A stretch of DNA of 64,000 bases from Phycisphaerales bacterium (GTDB lineage: Bacteria > Planctomycetota > Phycisphaerae > Sedimentisphaerales > Anaerobacaceae): positions 62,001 through 126,000 of the forward strand of contig PLLP01000022.1 in NCBI GenBank assembly GCA_003141315.1, in the 5' to 3' direction. Under the pieces are notes generated by a model. The model worked only from the letters and a program-made list of their open reading frames with translations, ran no database searches and was not told the origin of the DNA. Shown piece by piece: positions 25,114 through 33,784 of the stretch. A program made the translations under genes and the position numbers. How positions within the stretch are numbered: position 1 is the first letter of the stretch; each line of letters opens with the position of its first letter.

Positions 25114-25141
25114 TCAGGGTTAATTTGCTCAAACAACAATC

Positions 25142-25176
25142 GCGGGGCCTGCTAATTTGCAGGCCTCGCTTGTTTT
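25142..25176 (+). terminator. Terminator of the PEP-CTERM gene
   Basis: GCGGGGCCTGC (25142-25152) and GCAGGCCTCGC (25159-25169) form a stem with a TAATTT loop, and TTGTTTT follows. Confidence 0.9.
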
Positions 25177-25254
25177 AAACGTTCTATAAGACCTGTCATA
25201 ATTGAAATTTGATTGGCTGGGTCTGCAATACATCTTTATCGCAATTACCAATTT

Positions 25255-26340
25255 CTACTTGCCATTCCGGATTTTCTGGATGATTGCATCCGCCATCTGA
25301 CTTGTGCCTACAGCGGCAGGGTCGCTGCGGTTTTCTTTGAGGTCGTAAGTAACGCTTTTGCCTTCGGCTATAACAGTCGCCACAGCCGCTTCCAGCCTGT
25401 CTGCTTCTTTTGCCTTACCGAGGTATCTCAGCATCAGCACGCCGCTTAAAATAAGGGCGGTCGGGTTGACCTTATTTTGGCCTTTATATTTTGGTGCGCT
25501 GCCGTGCGTCGCCTCGAATATCGCCCCCTTGTCACCGATATTTGCCCCCGGCGCAACGCCAAGCCCGCCTACAAGGCCGGCACAAAGGTCGCTGAGAATA
25601 TCGCCGTAAAGGTTCGGCAGCACCAACACATCGTAAAGTTCCGGCTTCTGCACTAACTGCATACACATATTGTCAACGATGCGGTCCTCGAATTCGACAT
25701 CGGAATACTTCGCCGCGACCTGCCTGCTCACCTCCAGCCACAAGCCATCCGTGTACTTCATAATATTGGCCTTGTGAACGCTCGTCACCTTTTTACGCTT
25801 ATTTTTGCGTGCGTATTCGAATGCGAACTTCACGATGCGCTCAGTGGCAGCTGCTGAAATCGGTTTTATTGATATACCCGAATCCGGACGGATTTTTTTC
25901 GTGCTGTGGGCATTCAGCCAGCTGATAAGCTCGCCTGTTTCGTCTTTTCCCTTCTGAAATTCTATGCCCGCATACAGGTCTTCGCTGTTTTCGCGGACGA
26001 GCACAATATCGATATCGGAATATCTGCTGCGGACGCCGGCATAGCTCTTGCACGGCCTCAGGCACGCATACAAATCGAACAGCTGACGCAAGTGAACGTT
26101 GACGCTCCTGAAACCTGTCCCGACAGGGGTTGTTATGGGGGCCTTCAGCGCAACGCTGTTTTTCTTTATCGAGTCTATCGTGCGCTGAGGCAAAGGACTG
26201 CCTTCCTTTTCCAGACAATCAATACCGGCCTCGACTATATCCCAGTTTATACCTGCTCCGGTTGCGTCGATACATCGCTTAGCCGCTTCCGCCAGTTCCG
26301 GCCCGGTCCCGTCGCCGTTTATCAATGTCACGTTTATCAT
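25255..26340 (-). CDS. NAD-type isocitrate/isopropylmalate dehydrogenase family enzyme
   Basis: The 361-residue protein belongs to the decarboxylating beta-hydroxyacid dehydrogenases. GDGTGPEL (9-16), [20 protein letters not shown] (79-98, substrate Ser/Asn/Arg) and [15 protein letters not shown] point to NAD-dependent isocitrate dehydrogenase rather than LeuB. Catalytic Lys occurs in [15 protein letters not shown], and Asp in [22 protein letters not shown]. It would convert isocitrate to 2-oxoglutarate for glutamate supply in a partial citrate cycle. Homoisocitrate dehydrogenase is an alternative. AGGAAAGCAGAAA precedes the ATG. Confidence 0.88.
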   Translation of the reverse strand: MINVTLINGDGTGPELAEAAKRCIDATGAGINWDIVEAGIDCLEKEGSPLPQRTIDSIKKNSVALKAPITTPVGTGFRSVNVHLRQLFDLYACLRPCKSYAGVRSRYSDIDIVLVRENSEDLYAGIEFQKGKDETGELISWLNAHSTKKIRPDSGISIKPISAAATERIVKFAFEYARKNKRKKVTSVHKANIMKYTDGLWLEVSRQVAAKYSDVEFEDRIVDNMCMQLVQKPELYDVLVLPNLYGDILSDLCAGLVGGLGVAPGANIGDKGAIFEATHGSAPKYKGQNKVNPTALILSGVLMLRYLGKAKEADRLEAAVATVIAEGKSVTYDLKENRSDPAAVGTSQMADAIIQKIRNGK

Positions 26341-26563
26341 TTTCTGCTTTCCTGAAAAAAATCACCCTGTTATCCGCTCTCATCAGAACCTCAACAGGGT
26401 TAACGAAGGGGTATTCTATGTATCTGCAGTGTTTCTGGCAATACTTATCAATGATTTTTGAAATGAATTTCACAATCCTTTTGAATAGTCTGCAGAAAAA
26501 TCAGGCGGGATAAACAAAAGCAACTTTGAAATACCGATAAATACCGGGATAGCAACGGCAAGC

Positions 26564-26953
26564 TTATATCGTAACAGCCTTGAGTCTCTCTTGTGCGTCA
26601 AACTCGTCTTCTGCCTGCTCGCCGGGCTTGAAAGGCAGCGGCTCGGCAAATTGAATCACAACCCTTTTTATGAAATCGCTCACGCCATCCACGCGGCGAA
26701 CCTGGCATGTCCGTGCAAAGTTAGCCAGCTCGAAACCGTCTTCGGCGCCAAAGCAGGGTATGCTAAAACGTGTGGAAAGAGACTGACCGGCATAAGGGCT
26801 GGCTTCGTCCGCCTTGCAGGTGAACGCCGCTGTGTTGCTCGAAACGTCAATAAGCTGGCCGTGTGAAAGCATCCCGTTGAAATCCTCCGCAAACCAGATT
26901 GGCCAGTGATAACGCAGCCGCCGCTCACACCTTCGCTCATTACCGGTTTCCAT
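26564..26953 (-). CDS. PilZ-domain protein
   Basis: The 129-residue protein begins NERRCERRLRYHWPIWF, the RxxxR c-di-GMP-binding arm. It continues with GQLIDVSSNTAAFTC, which corresponds to the (D/N)xSxxG strand although the final Gly is Ala. The rest forms the beta barrel with VVIQFAEPLPF at the end. Such single-domain PilZ proteins bind c-di-GMP and act through partners. The altered xSxxG makes binding less certain. GGGGCAAGGCA precedes the start. Confidence 0.8.
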   Translation of the reverse strand: METGNERRCERRLRYHWPIWFAEDFNGMLSHGQLIDVSSNTAAFTCKADEASPYAGQSLSTRFSIPCFGAEDGFELANFARTCQVRRVDGVSDFIKRVVIQFAEPLPFKPGEQAEDEFDAQERLKAVTI

Positions 26954-27229
26954 TGCCTTGCCCCTAAAAGTTGGTTACCCCCACAACTGGTTGCAAAATC
27001 GTCAAGAAACAATCTCTCCTTTACCGGCAGGAAAAATCCCTCCAGACAGAATACGCAAAATACCCCTATTCAATACTGAAAACAGGGACAAGGAAGATTG
27101 CAAAAATCACGTGAGCCTTTTCAAGCTCCGATAATCCGCTGCCGTCGGTGACTTGAAAAACCAGAAATTATCGAACCGCCTCTTGCTGTGCGCAGCCGAC
27201 ATGTCGAGATAAGAACCGGTTTGACCGAT

Positions 27230-29677
27230 TTATTTTGCGGGCTTCCTGCACTCCTGGCAGAATTTCCCCATCAGCTTCATAGACTCGTTGAGCCTTGCCT
27301 TTGAGCCGTCCATTTTCGCGAAGGCATCGACTAATTTAAGCAGTTCCGGGTCCGGCTCGACAAAACCATAACGATGCGCGGTATTGAGGATAGCAGCGTC
27401 AAGGCCGTACTCCATAGCCTTTGCCACATAAGCCCTGCAGACGCCGATTTTCCGACCGGGAAGCTCCCGAACGGAATTGCTTACGCCGAGCGAGCAATGC
27501 ACGCCCTTCATTTGCCCACCGCTTTTGATTTTTTTAATGGTCTCGAACGCCCTGTAAGTATAACCCGGCACGTTCGGCTGCATCGGCATATCTATCGCGA
27601 GAGGAAAAACGGTCGAATCAAAAAATATCTCCCGCGGCTTAAAGCCGTACCTGCCTACCGCCTCCGCGTAAATCTTCTGCGCAAATCCGTAAAGCTCATC
27701 GACCGAATGTGAGCCGCCGGGACCTTTGGGCTTATCCACGCCGATTAAAAGCCCTATGAACGCAAAATCATAATGCTTCTTCAGCGGCAAAATCTTGTCC
27801 ATCGTATAAACTTTTACAGAATTTATAAGCGGCTGCCTCACCCATTTTGCGGTGTTATACCACTCCTTCAGCCCGGCAATCAAAACGTCGTTATTGCTGC
27901 TGTCAAAACATATCGGCACGCCGTCACCCCACCGGTGAATCAGCCGCACATACTGCTTCATCATCTCAACCGCGGTCTGCGGGTCCTTCTCGCCGAAAGC
28001 GTCGAGATTGACGGCGATGTAATCCGCATTCTCCGCAACCTGCGATTCAATCAATGCCCTTATATAATTCAGCGGGCCGCTCGGCTTCTCGAAAGCGTCA
28101 GGCCCAAGCTGGGCAAGCTGCCTCATAATTTTCCCCGTCTTCGGTATCGAGGCGTGAATCGTCTCGCCGATGGAAATCAAAAAATTCCGCCTTGAGTGGT
28201 CTTTGGCGAACAGGTAATTGAGAATCGATGACGTATGTTCGAGTGCGGGATTGCGGGGCTTGTTTATCGTCGCACGCAGTTTTTCAATACCGTTTTCCTG
28301 GCTGCTCGCCGCCTGGTAAATCAGTTCGCCGATACAAACCTTGTCTAAATTATTTCCACAGTAGCCCTCGACCGTCGCATCGCCGCAGGGCGGGTTATCG
28401 AGACCTTTTTCGCAGCCGCCGATAGTGCATAACCCGAAATTTTCAGGCAGGTAGCAGTCGCCGCACTCCTCGCAGTCGAACAGCATATACTTAAACGATT
28501 TCTCGGAGGCATTAAAAAATTTATACATCGCCCCCTTGCCCTTCTCCGTTCCGAGAATTGACATTAACTTTCTGAAGGCGTAGAAACCGCTGTAATCCGG
28601 GTTCAGAAACGCCCTGTGGAAAAAATTGAAGAACCTGTGTTTGAATTTTTTCGGATATTTCGTAAGCGCCGTGCTTTTGCCGTTTTCGCCGTAAAGATAA
28701 AAGCCGTTCTTTTTCGGCCAGCAGAGATTGTCCTTATACTGCTCCCAACTCTCGCCTATTTGCGCAGCCCTGGTAAGGATTCTGGAAAAAATCGCAAAAT
28801 CGCTCACGCCCCCGATATCCGCTCCAGCCGCCCCAAGCGATTTATACATCGCCACCTGCTGTGCCGCACGTTCGATATGGGCGTCAACCTTTTCGGAATA
28901 AATTTTTGCCAGCAGCTCATCGCTCACAAAACAGCCGGTAAGCTTAATGTCGTGCATCAGCCTCGGCGCCGCCGTAAGCGTGCTTAACAGGTACACGTTG
29001 CCGATAATCGGAACATCGATGCCGGCTTCTTTTGCATACCTGAAAAGCTCCGCCGATTTTTTCCAGTCCCACCCGACCTGCGTAATAAAAAACTGCGCCC
29101 CGCAGTTCACCTTTTTTTCCATCTTGTAATACTGCTGCAAAGAAGAGCCTTCGGTATATTTGAAAGGCGAGACCGCCGCCCCCGCGAAAAACTGAAAAAC
29201 CTTATCAAGCTCTTCCGGCCTGGCCTTGATATACTGCTCGTTATTGGTGTATTTTATAAGGCTGAGCAATCCCGTTGAATCCAGCTCGAAAATCCCCTTT
29301 GACTTTACGGGCTTGTCGCCGGTAAGGGCAAGAATACTATCGACGCCTGCTTTTCTGAAACCCGCCAGCGAGCTAATCAGGCTGTTTGTGTTCTGGTCTT
29401 TACAGGTCTGATGCGGTATAAAATCCAGTTCCCCAAGCAAGCCCTTCAACTTCAGGTCGTTCAGCACATCAGCCGGCTCGATGTTCGCAACGCCGCCGGG
29501 ATTCTGCGGACTTGTAATCCCGACAAAATCGAAATCAGCCGGTATCGCAGAGCTGCCCGCATTCCTGTAATCAGCCAGGAACTTCTCGATGGGCGCAGAG
29601 CTAAAATCTGCCCCGCCCGTCAACTCCGCCACAACAACAAACTTCGATTTTTCTTTTAGCGATTTACTGAATCTCAT
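27230..29677 (-). CDS. Fusion of methylenetetrahydrofolate reductase, MTHFR_C Cys-rich domain and pterin methyltransferase
   Basis: The product is 815 residues from the ATG at 29677 (AAGGATGGTT before it). Residues 1-340 are a MetF-type TIM barrel, with VVVAELTGG at 15-22 and LALTGDKP at 116-123 as the folate/flavin site. Residues about 395-460 are the Cys-rich MTHFR_C (MetV-like) domain, with C402, C405, C408, C417, C422, C431, C440 and C448. Residues about 500-790 are a DHPS-like pterin-binding barrel of the AcsE/MtrH/MetH class, with NLDAFGEKD, CFDSSNNDVLIAGL, LINSVKV, FFDSTVFPLAID and SLGVSNSVRELPGR. The protein could reduce methylene-THF and then pass the methyl group to a corrinoid protein in one polypeptide. 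No corrinoid protein is adjacent. Confidence 0.85.
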   Translation of the reverse strand: MRFSKSLKEKSKFVVVAELTGGADFSSAPIEKFLADYRNAGSSAIPADFDFVGITSPQNPGGVANIEPADVLNDLKLKGLLGELDFIPHQTCKDQNTNSLISSLAGFRKAGVDSILALTGDKPVKSKGIFELDSTGLLSLIKYTNNEQYIKARPEELDKVFQFFAGAAVSPFKYTEGSSLQQYYKMEKKVNCGAQFFITQVGWDWKKSAELFRYAKEAGIDVPIIGNVYLLSTLTAAPRLMHDIKLTGCFVSDELLAKIYSEKVDAHIERAAQQVAMYKSLGAAGADIGGVSDFAIFSRILTRAAQIGESWEQYKDNLCWPKKNGFYLYGENGKSTALTKYPKKFKHRFFNFFHRAFLNPDYSGFYAFRKLMSILGTEKGKGAMYKFFNASEKSFKYMLFDCEECGDCYLPENFGLCTIGGCEKGLDNPPCGDATVEGYCGNNLDKVCIGELIYQAASSQENGIEKLRATINKPRNPALEHTSSILNYLFAKDHSRRNFLISIGETIHASIPKTGKIMRQLAQLGPDAFEKPSGPLNYIRALIESQVAENADYIAVNLDAFGEKDPQTAVEMMKQYVRLIHRWGDGVPICFDSSNNDVLIAGLKEWYNTAKWVRQPLINSVKVYTMDKILPLKKHYDFAFIGLLIGVDKPKGPGGSHSVDELYGFAQKIYAEAVGRYGFKPREIFFDSTVFPLAIDMPMQPNVPGYTYRAFETIKKIKSGGQMKGVHCSLGVSNSVRELPGRKIGVCRAYVAKAMEYGLDAAILNTAHRYGFVEPDPELLKLVDAFAKMDGSKARLNESMKLMGKFCQECRKPAK

Positions 29678-30328
29678 AACCATCCTTTTTAATGTCTCTA
29701 ACAAAACGAGACTGCTTTCAATTCTACATTCTATCTTCTCCGCCGCAAGTTCGCCGCATGGCGTAAGCCATCCCTTGCCGTTGGGCATCCCTTACGAGAT
29801 ACGGGAGGCGAATCCGCCTGGGCGGACCGAAAGCGGAGTGGTATTCTATAACCGGTCAGGGCCAAAAACAACATCAATTCCAAATCTTCGCCTGCAAATC
29901 AGCCGAATGTCCGACCAGGCGGAAAAGCGGACAAAACCTCCAAATCCATCAGAAATATCCCAAAAACTAATCAATATTCCGCTGTGGATAACCTGTTGAA
30001 AAGCTTAAAAAAAATTACCTAAATTAACTTAATACGCCATTCACGCCATTAAAGGTTTGCGCTTGCGTCATTGAAAATTACAAACCCGCAGGCAAAATGA
30101 AACTTGCTGCAACCTATTTTAATATAACCACTTATGTCAAACAAACGCAGTGGATGCTTTTAATCGGCCTGCTTCAAATAATTTAGTTTCGTTTCCTAAT
30201 TATAGAGCCGACAATCACTTACGTCCGAAAACGTAACCCAAAAAGTTTTGGTGGATAAAGCGGATAAACAAAATCGATACGGCTTCGCAGAACACCAGCC
30301 AAATACCGCAAACGATGCTGTCCATTGC
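29678..30328. repeat. Intergenic region with composite repeat
   Basis: Bases 29720-29850 carry CTACATTCTATCTTCTCCGCC, a palindrome TCCGCC-TG-GGCGGA (29813-29826), CTTACGAGATACGGGA and TGGTATTCTATAACC, a composite like those at 22076 and 22905. One perfect DnaA-box match, TGTGGATAA, is at about 29990. The right half (30000-30328) is AT-rich without a recognisable gene or RNA. Confidence 0.45.
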
Positions 30329-33300
30329 TTATTTGCGGGCAATCTCAATCTGCAACCGGCTGCTCCCTGCTGGCACATCAATCCCGACAAACATCGGGAT
30401 ATGCTGCCCCTTTTGCGATTGCCTTTCCGCAACCGTTTTTCCATTCACCTTCACAAGAAAATTACCTGCCGGCAGCCCGGATACCTTCAGCTGCGTCATG
30501 TGCGTGGATTTTTCCGGTGCCCCCGCGGCGGATTTCGACCTGTTTTCAAGATCGAATCGAATCTCGTCGCCCGCATTACTCACAAAGACCGGCTTATCCG
30601 CGGCAAAGCCATCTCTCTCAAGCAGAATATGGATAGACAAATTACTCTTTATAAAATGAAATTGCTGCCGCAGCCCATCTTTCGGTATCACTTCAATTCC
30701 GCCGGATGTCTTCTTTAGTAATCCGCCGTACGCAATCAATCCGAACAGCGGGTCATCAGCCGCTACCGTCACCGATGCCCTCAACGCCCCGTTGAAGCCG
30801 ACATCTTCCTCCGCGCTGTAATACCACGAGCCTCTGGCATTCGCTTTTCCAATCCAGCCCCTGGCGTAAGCAGCCGGCTCGAAACCGCCGCCGGCGCCGC
30901 CGTCATTTTCCGCACCCGGATACCAGTAGCCATAATTGGTTGCCGGCGTCCCGGAATTAACCAGCGCCCACGCGCTCAAATACGAAGCATACCCAAGCCG
31001 CAAATATTGATACGGGTCTTTCGCATAATAAAGTGCGTAATCGACAATTGACCAGCCGCCCATCTGCGACATATAACTTAACGTGTATCCCGTGCCGCCC
31101 TGGGCGCGGTAATCAGTGCCGAGATAATAATACGCTGTTTCGAGCCAGCCGCGGTCGGCAATATTAAGCTTCACCTGCTTTTCCATAAACTTCGCCGCCG
31201 ACACCGCGTTGACATCGGAGGCAAAAGGTTTCCTGTCTAAGTTTTCCATAGCGTATTTCGCCAGTGCGCCCGTCGCCTCGAAGCCAGTCGAATCGAATGC
31301 AAATTCCGAACCGAATAAATACGGGTCATCATTCACAAAATACTTTACCTTCTTTTCCCAGTGGCTGCGCAATTCGTCCGCCTCTTTGCTCTTGCCCTCG
31401 CTGTCGAGCGCCGCTATCAGCTCGCTGATGACAGGCTCGTTCATTGTCGGCGTCTCGTAAGCAGACCATTTTTCAATCGCCATCGGCACGGTGAAATACG
31501 CAATCGCAGTCCTGAATGAGCGATTCAAATATTCCTCTTTTGTAAGCTCAGTTTTTATCTCAGGATAAAATTTCGCCACCTGGTACATCCTGTAATAGAG
31601 CAGCACGATATGCGGGTAATCGTAAATTCGCCACAGGTGCTTTTTGCCGTCTCTGCCCGGGTCGTTGCTGTCGCGGTTGACTTTCCAGTTCGGGATTCCG
31701 TAAATGCCGTAAGGATAAGGCTCGCTTTCGGTCTGCTGCATCCCGCCCCACAGATAATGTTTTATATAATAATCGACGCTTTCTATCTCTTTCGGGTCCG
31801 GAAAGAAAACGTTCTTCGACGCAACATACGCGGGCCTTGCGTTGCCGGCATCATCGCACGCATCGGTAAGCCAGGTCTGCAAACCGTCCCTGTCGTCAGC
31901 GCTTCGCAGAATATGGTTCTTCATATCCCAGTCGCTATATACGCCGTTATACCACTTGTTCGGGTCTTTGTGCTGCTGCCTGTGAACAAGAAAAGCCGCC
32001 CGTTTTTTTATGACGGTTTCGAGCGGTTCTGTCACAAAAAATTCCAGAACCATTCGCTGTCCGTCGCCATAATTGATTGTTAGGATATTCTCACCCAGCT
32101 TTGAAAAATTCACCTTGTAAATATGATTGCCTTTTCCTTTTTCGCCGGCATATTCGATTTTCGTCTGTGCGGGATATTCCGGCACAACGGATTTTATCCC
32201 GTTTTTAGTCCGCAGCGAAATAAGCGCATCGAGGTCGTCCGGCACCGTCATCCCGGGGACAACATGGACGTCAATTTTGCCCCGCTCATACAAAAGGTCC
32301 CGCACGCCGTTAAAACCATTTGCCCAGCCGAGTTTGAACGTGTAGCTGGCGCTGTCGCCTTTTTTGCCTTTCGGCGATAAGGTCTCGCTCGTATTGGCCT
32401 GCCGCCAGTTGCCGCCTCTTTTCATCCGGTCGGCGGCCTTGGCTTTCGAATGAATAAAGACGCAAAAACTCCTGCCCCTTTCCGTTTCGCTGTCAAAATA
32501 TTCCAGCCACGTCTTGTCCGCAGGCGTCATTAAAAGATATGGCGGCTCGGTATTCGGCCGCATCCAGAAAATAAACGACCCGCTGCCCGCTATCAAAAAA
32601 TGTTTTATCAGCCTCTGCGTGTATGTTATATTTTTATCCCAGACGTACTGCGTATTAAACCGCAAAGGAAGCCCGACGTCGCCAAGCTCCATCGGTTTGT
32701 CGGTAAGATTTTTAATATCGATTTTCCAAAACAGCGTATCGCCTTTAAGCTCGAAGGTCGAGTCGGCTTCTATTTGACCTGCAACCTCGCGGGCTTGTTT
32801 TGCCGCTTCAGCTTTTATTCTCGCATCCTCGTCATTTTCGACCCGCCATTCCAAAATCCCGCCGGAAAATCCCTCATAAAGCTGCACCTCGATGCGAACC
32901 GCGGAAGTCCTCACCGGCTCGAAAGTCACCTTAACGAATTTGTCGAGGCTCACCCCGTATCCGCTCGGGTTTGCCACCTCTTTCCACTCGTCATCGTCTT
33001 TATACAAAAGCCGCCACGACTGCGGCGCCCGATATGGCCCGCTGATAGAATGGTCATCGAACCAATAGACCTCTACAGCCGATACCAGAACCTCCGCAGG
33101 AAAATCATACTGCACCCATTCTTTTGTGCCTTTCTTTGGCGACCAGCTGAAAAATCCGTTCTGCCTGCCGCCGGAATTTTCGATATAGGCCCCGTCATTT
33201 AACGCGGATATCGTCCGCGAACTTTGCGAAGCCGACGCCCTCACTCTCGAAATAAAAGACGGCTGCTCAACGGTTATCCCGTACACAGCCGAATTGCCGG

Positions 33301-33580
33301 CAGCATTTTTCAGTTTTGCCTTTTTTATCTGCCGGTATTCCTCCTCGCCGGCAAACCTGTAGCTGATTACGCAATCGCCTATACTATTCTGATTCAGTAT
33401 GTAATCGGTATCATAGGCGTCTTTCGTTCGCTTCAGGCTTACGATGCCGTTTTCGCCCGCATTAATCTTGAAGTAGTCATTTTCGATTTTCTGCTGCCCG
33501 GCTTTGCTCGCCGCTGGCGGAACCGCTGCGAATAATTCCGCAGCAAAAAGAATAATACAGCCAATCGCAATTTTTTTCAT
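30329..33580 (-). CDS. Secreted DUF5695-type protein with discoidin-like module
   Basis: The 1083-residue protein has a signal peptide (MKKIAIGCIILFAAELFAA). Residues about 105-250 are an F5/8-type C (CBM32-like) module (FFSWSPKKGTKEWVQYDF...GFSGGILEWRV). The long remainder includes GGMQQTESEPYPYGIYGIPNW and RIYDYPHIVLLYYRMYQVAK, typical of DUF5695, an (alpha/alpha) barrel-like domain suspected to act on plant or algal glycans. No activity is demonstrated for it. The very similar module in the GH127 gene 204 bases upstream suggests both proteins target one polysaccharide. AAGCAGGGGCCGGCT precedes the ATG. Confidence 0.8.
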   Translation of the reverse strand: MKKIAIGCIILFAAELFAAVPPAASKAGQQKIENDYFKINAGENGIVSLKRTKDAYDTDYILNQNSIGDCVISYRFAGEEEYRQIKKAKLKNAAGNSAVYGITVEQPSFISRVRASASQSSRTISALNDGAYIENSGGRQNGFFSWSPKKGTKEWVQYDFPAEVLVSAVEVYWFDDHSISGPYRAPQSWRLLYKDDDEWKEVANPSGYGVSLDKFVKVTFEPVRTSAVRIEVQLYEGFSGGILEWRVENDEDARIKAEAAKQAREVAGQIEADSTFELKGDTLFWKIDIKNLTDKPMELGDVGLPLRFNTQYVWDKNITYTQRLIKHFLIAGSGSFIFWMRPNTEPPYLLMTPADKTWLEYFDSETERGRSFCVFIHSKAKAADRMKRGGNWRQANTSETLSPKGKKGDSASYTFKLGWANGFNGVRDLLYERGKIDVHVVPGMTVPDDLDALISLRTKNGIKSVVPEYPAQTKIEYAGEKGKGNHIYKVNFSKLGENILTINYGDGQRMVLEFFVTEPLETVIKKRAAFLVHRQQHKDPNKWYNGVYSDWDMKNHILRSADDRDGLQTWLTDACDDAGNARPAYVASKNVFFPDPKEIESVDYYIKHYLWGGMQQTESEPYPYGIYGIPNWKVNRDSNDPGRDGKKHLWRIYDYPHIVLLYYRMYQVAKFYPEIKTELTKEEYLNRSFRTAIAYFTVPMAIEKWSAYETPTMNEPVISELIAALDSEGKSKEADELRSHWEKKVKYFVNDDPYLFGSEFAFDSTGFEATGALAKYAMENLDRKPFASDVNAVSAAKFMEKQVKLNIADRGWLETAYYYLGTDYRAQGGTGYTLSYMSQMGGWSIVDYALYYAKDPYQYLRLGYASYLSAWALVNSGTPATNYGYWYPGAENDGGAGGGFEPAAYARGWIGKANARGSWYYSAEEDVGFNGALRASVTVAADDPLFGLIAYGGLLKKTSGGIEVIPKDGLRQQFHFIKSNLSIHILLERDGFAADKPVFVSNAGDEIRFDLENRSKSAAGAPEKSTHMTQLKVSGLPAGNFLVKVNGKTVAERQSQKGQHIPMFVGIDVPAGSSRLQIEIARK

Positions 33581-33684
33581 AGCCGGCCCCTGCTTATCAA
33601 TACCCTTTTATCGCACCAATCGCTTTGTTGAAGTTGTTTACTTTTTATTCCGCCTAGGCCCACAGTTATTGCGAGGCCAAAGGC

Positions 33685-33748
33685 CGAAGCAATCTTAAAC
33701 GCAGCCAGTTGTTAGATTGCTTCGCTGCGCTCGTCCGCCGCAGGCGGA
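33685..33748. repeat. GAAGCAATCT inverted repeat and TCCGCC palindrome
   Basis: CGAAGCAATCT (33685-33695) and AGATTGCTTCG (33714-33724) form an 11-bp perfect inverted repeat. TCCGCC-GCA-GGCGGA follows at 33734-33748. It lies between GH127 and DUF5695 genes and could attenuate read-through. Confidence 0.6.
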
Positions 33749-33784
33749 ACAAAGTTTTCAATAAGGCGTGCACCAATTAAAAAA

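Noticed and set aside
29985-30000. Perfect DnaA-box match TGTGGATAA in an AT-rich gap, considered as part of oriC
   Set aside because: Only one exact box is present, no cluster or dnaA/dnaN neighbours are seen, and single matches are expected by chance in 64 kb.
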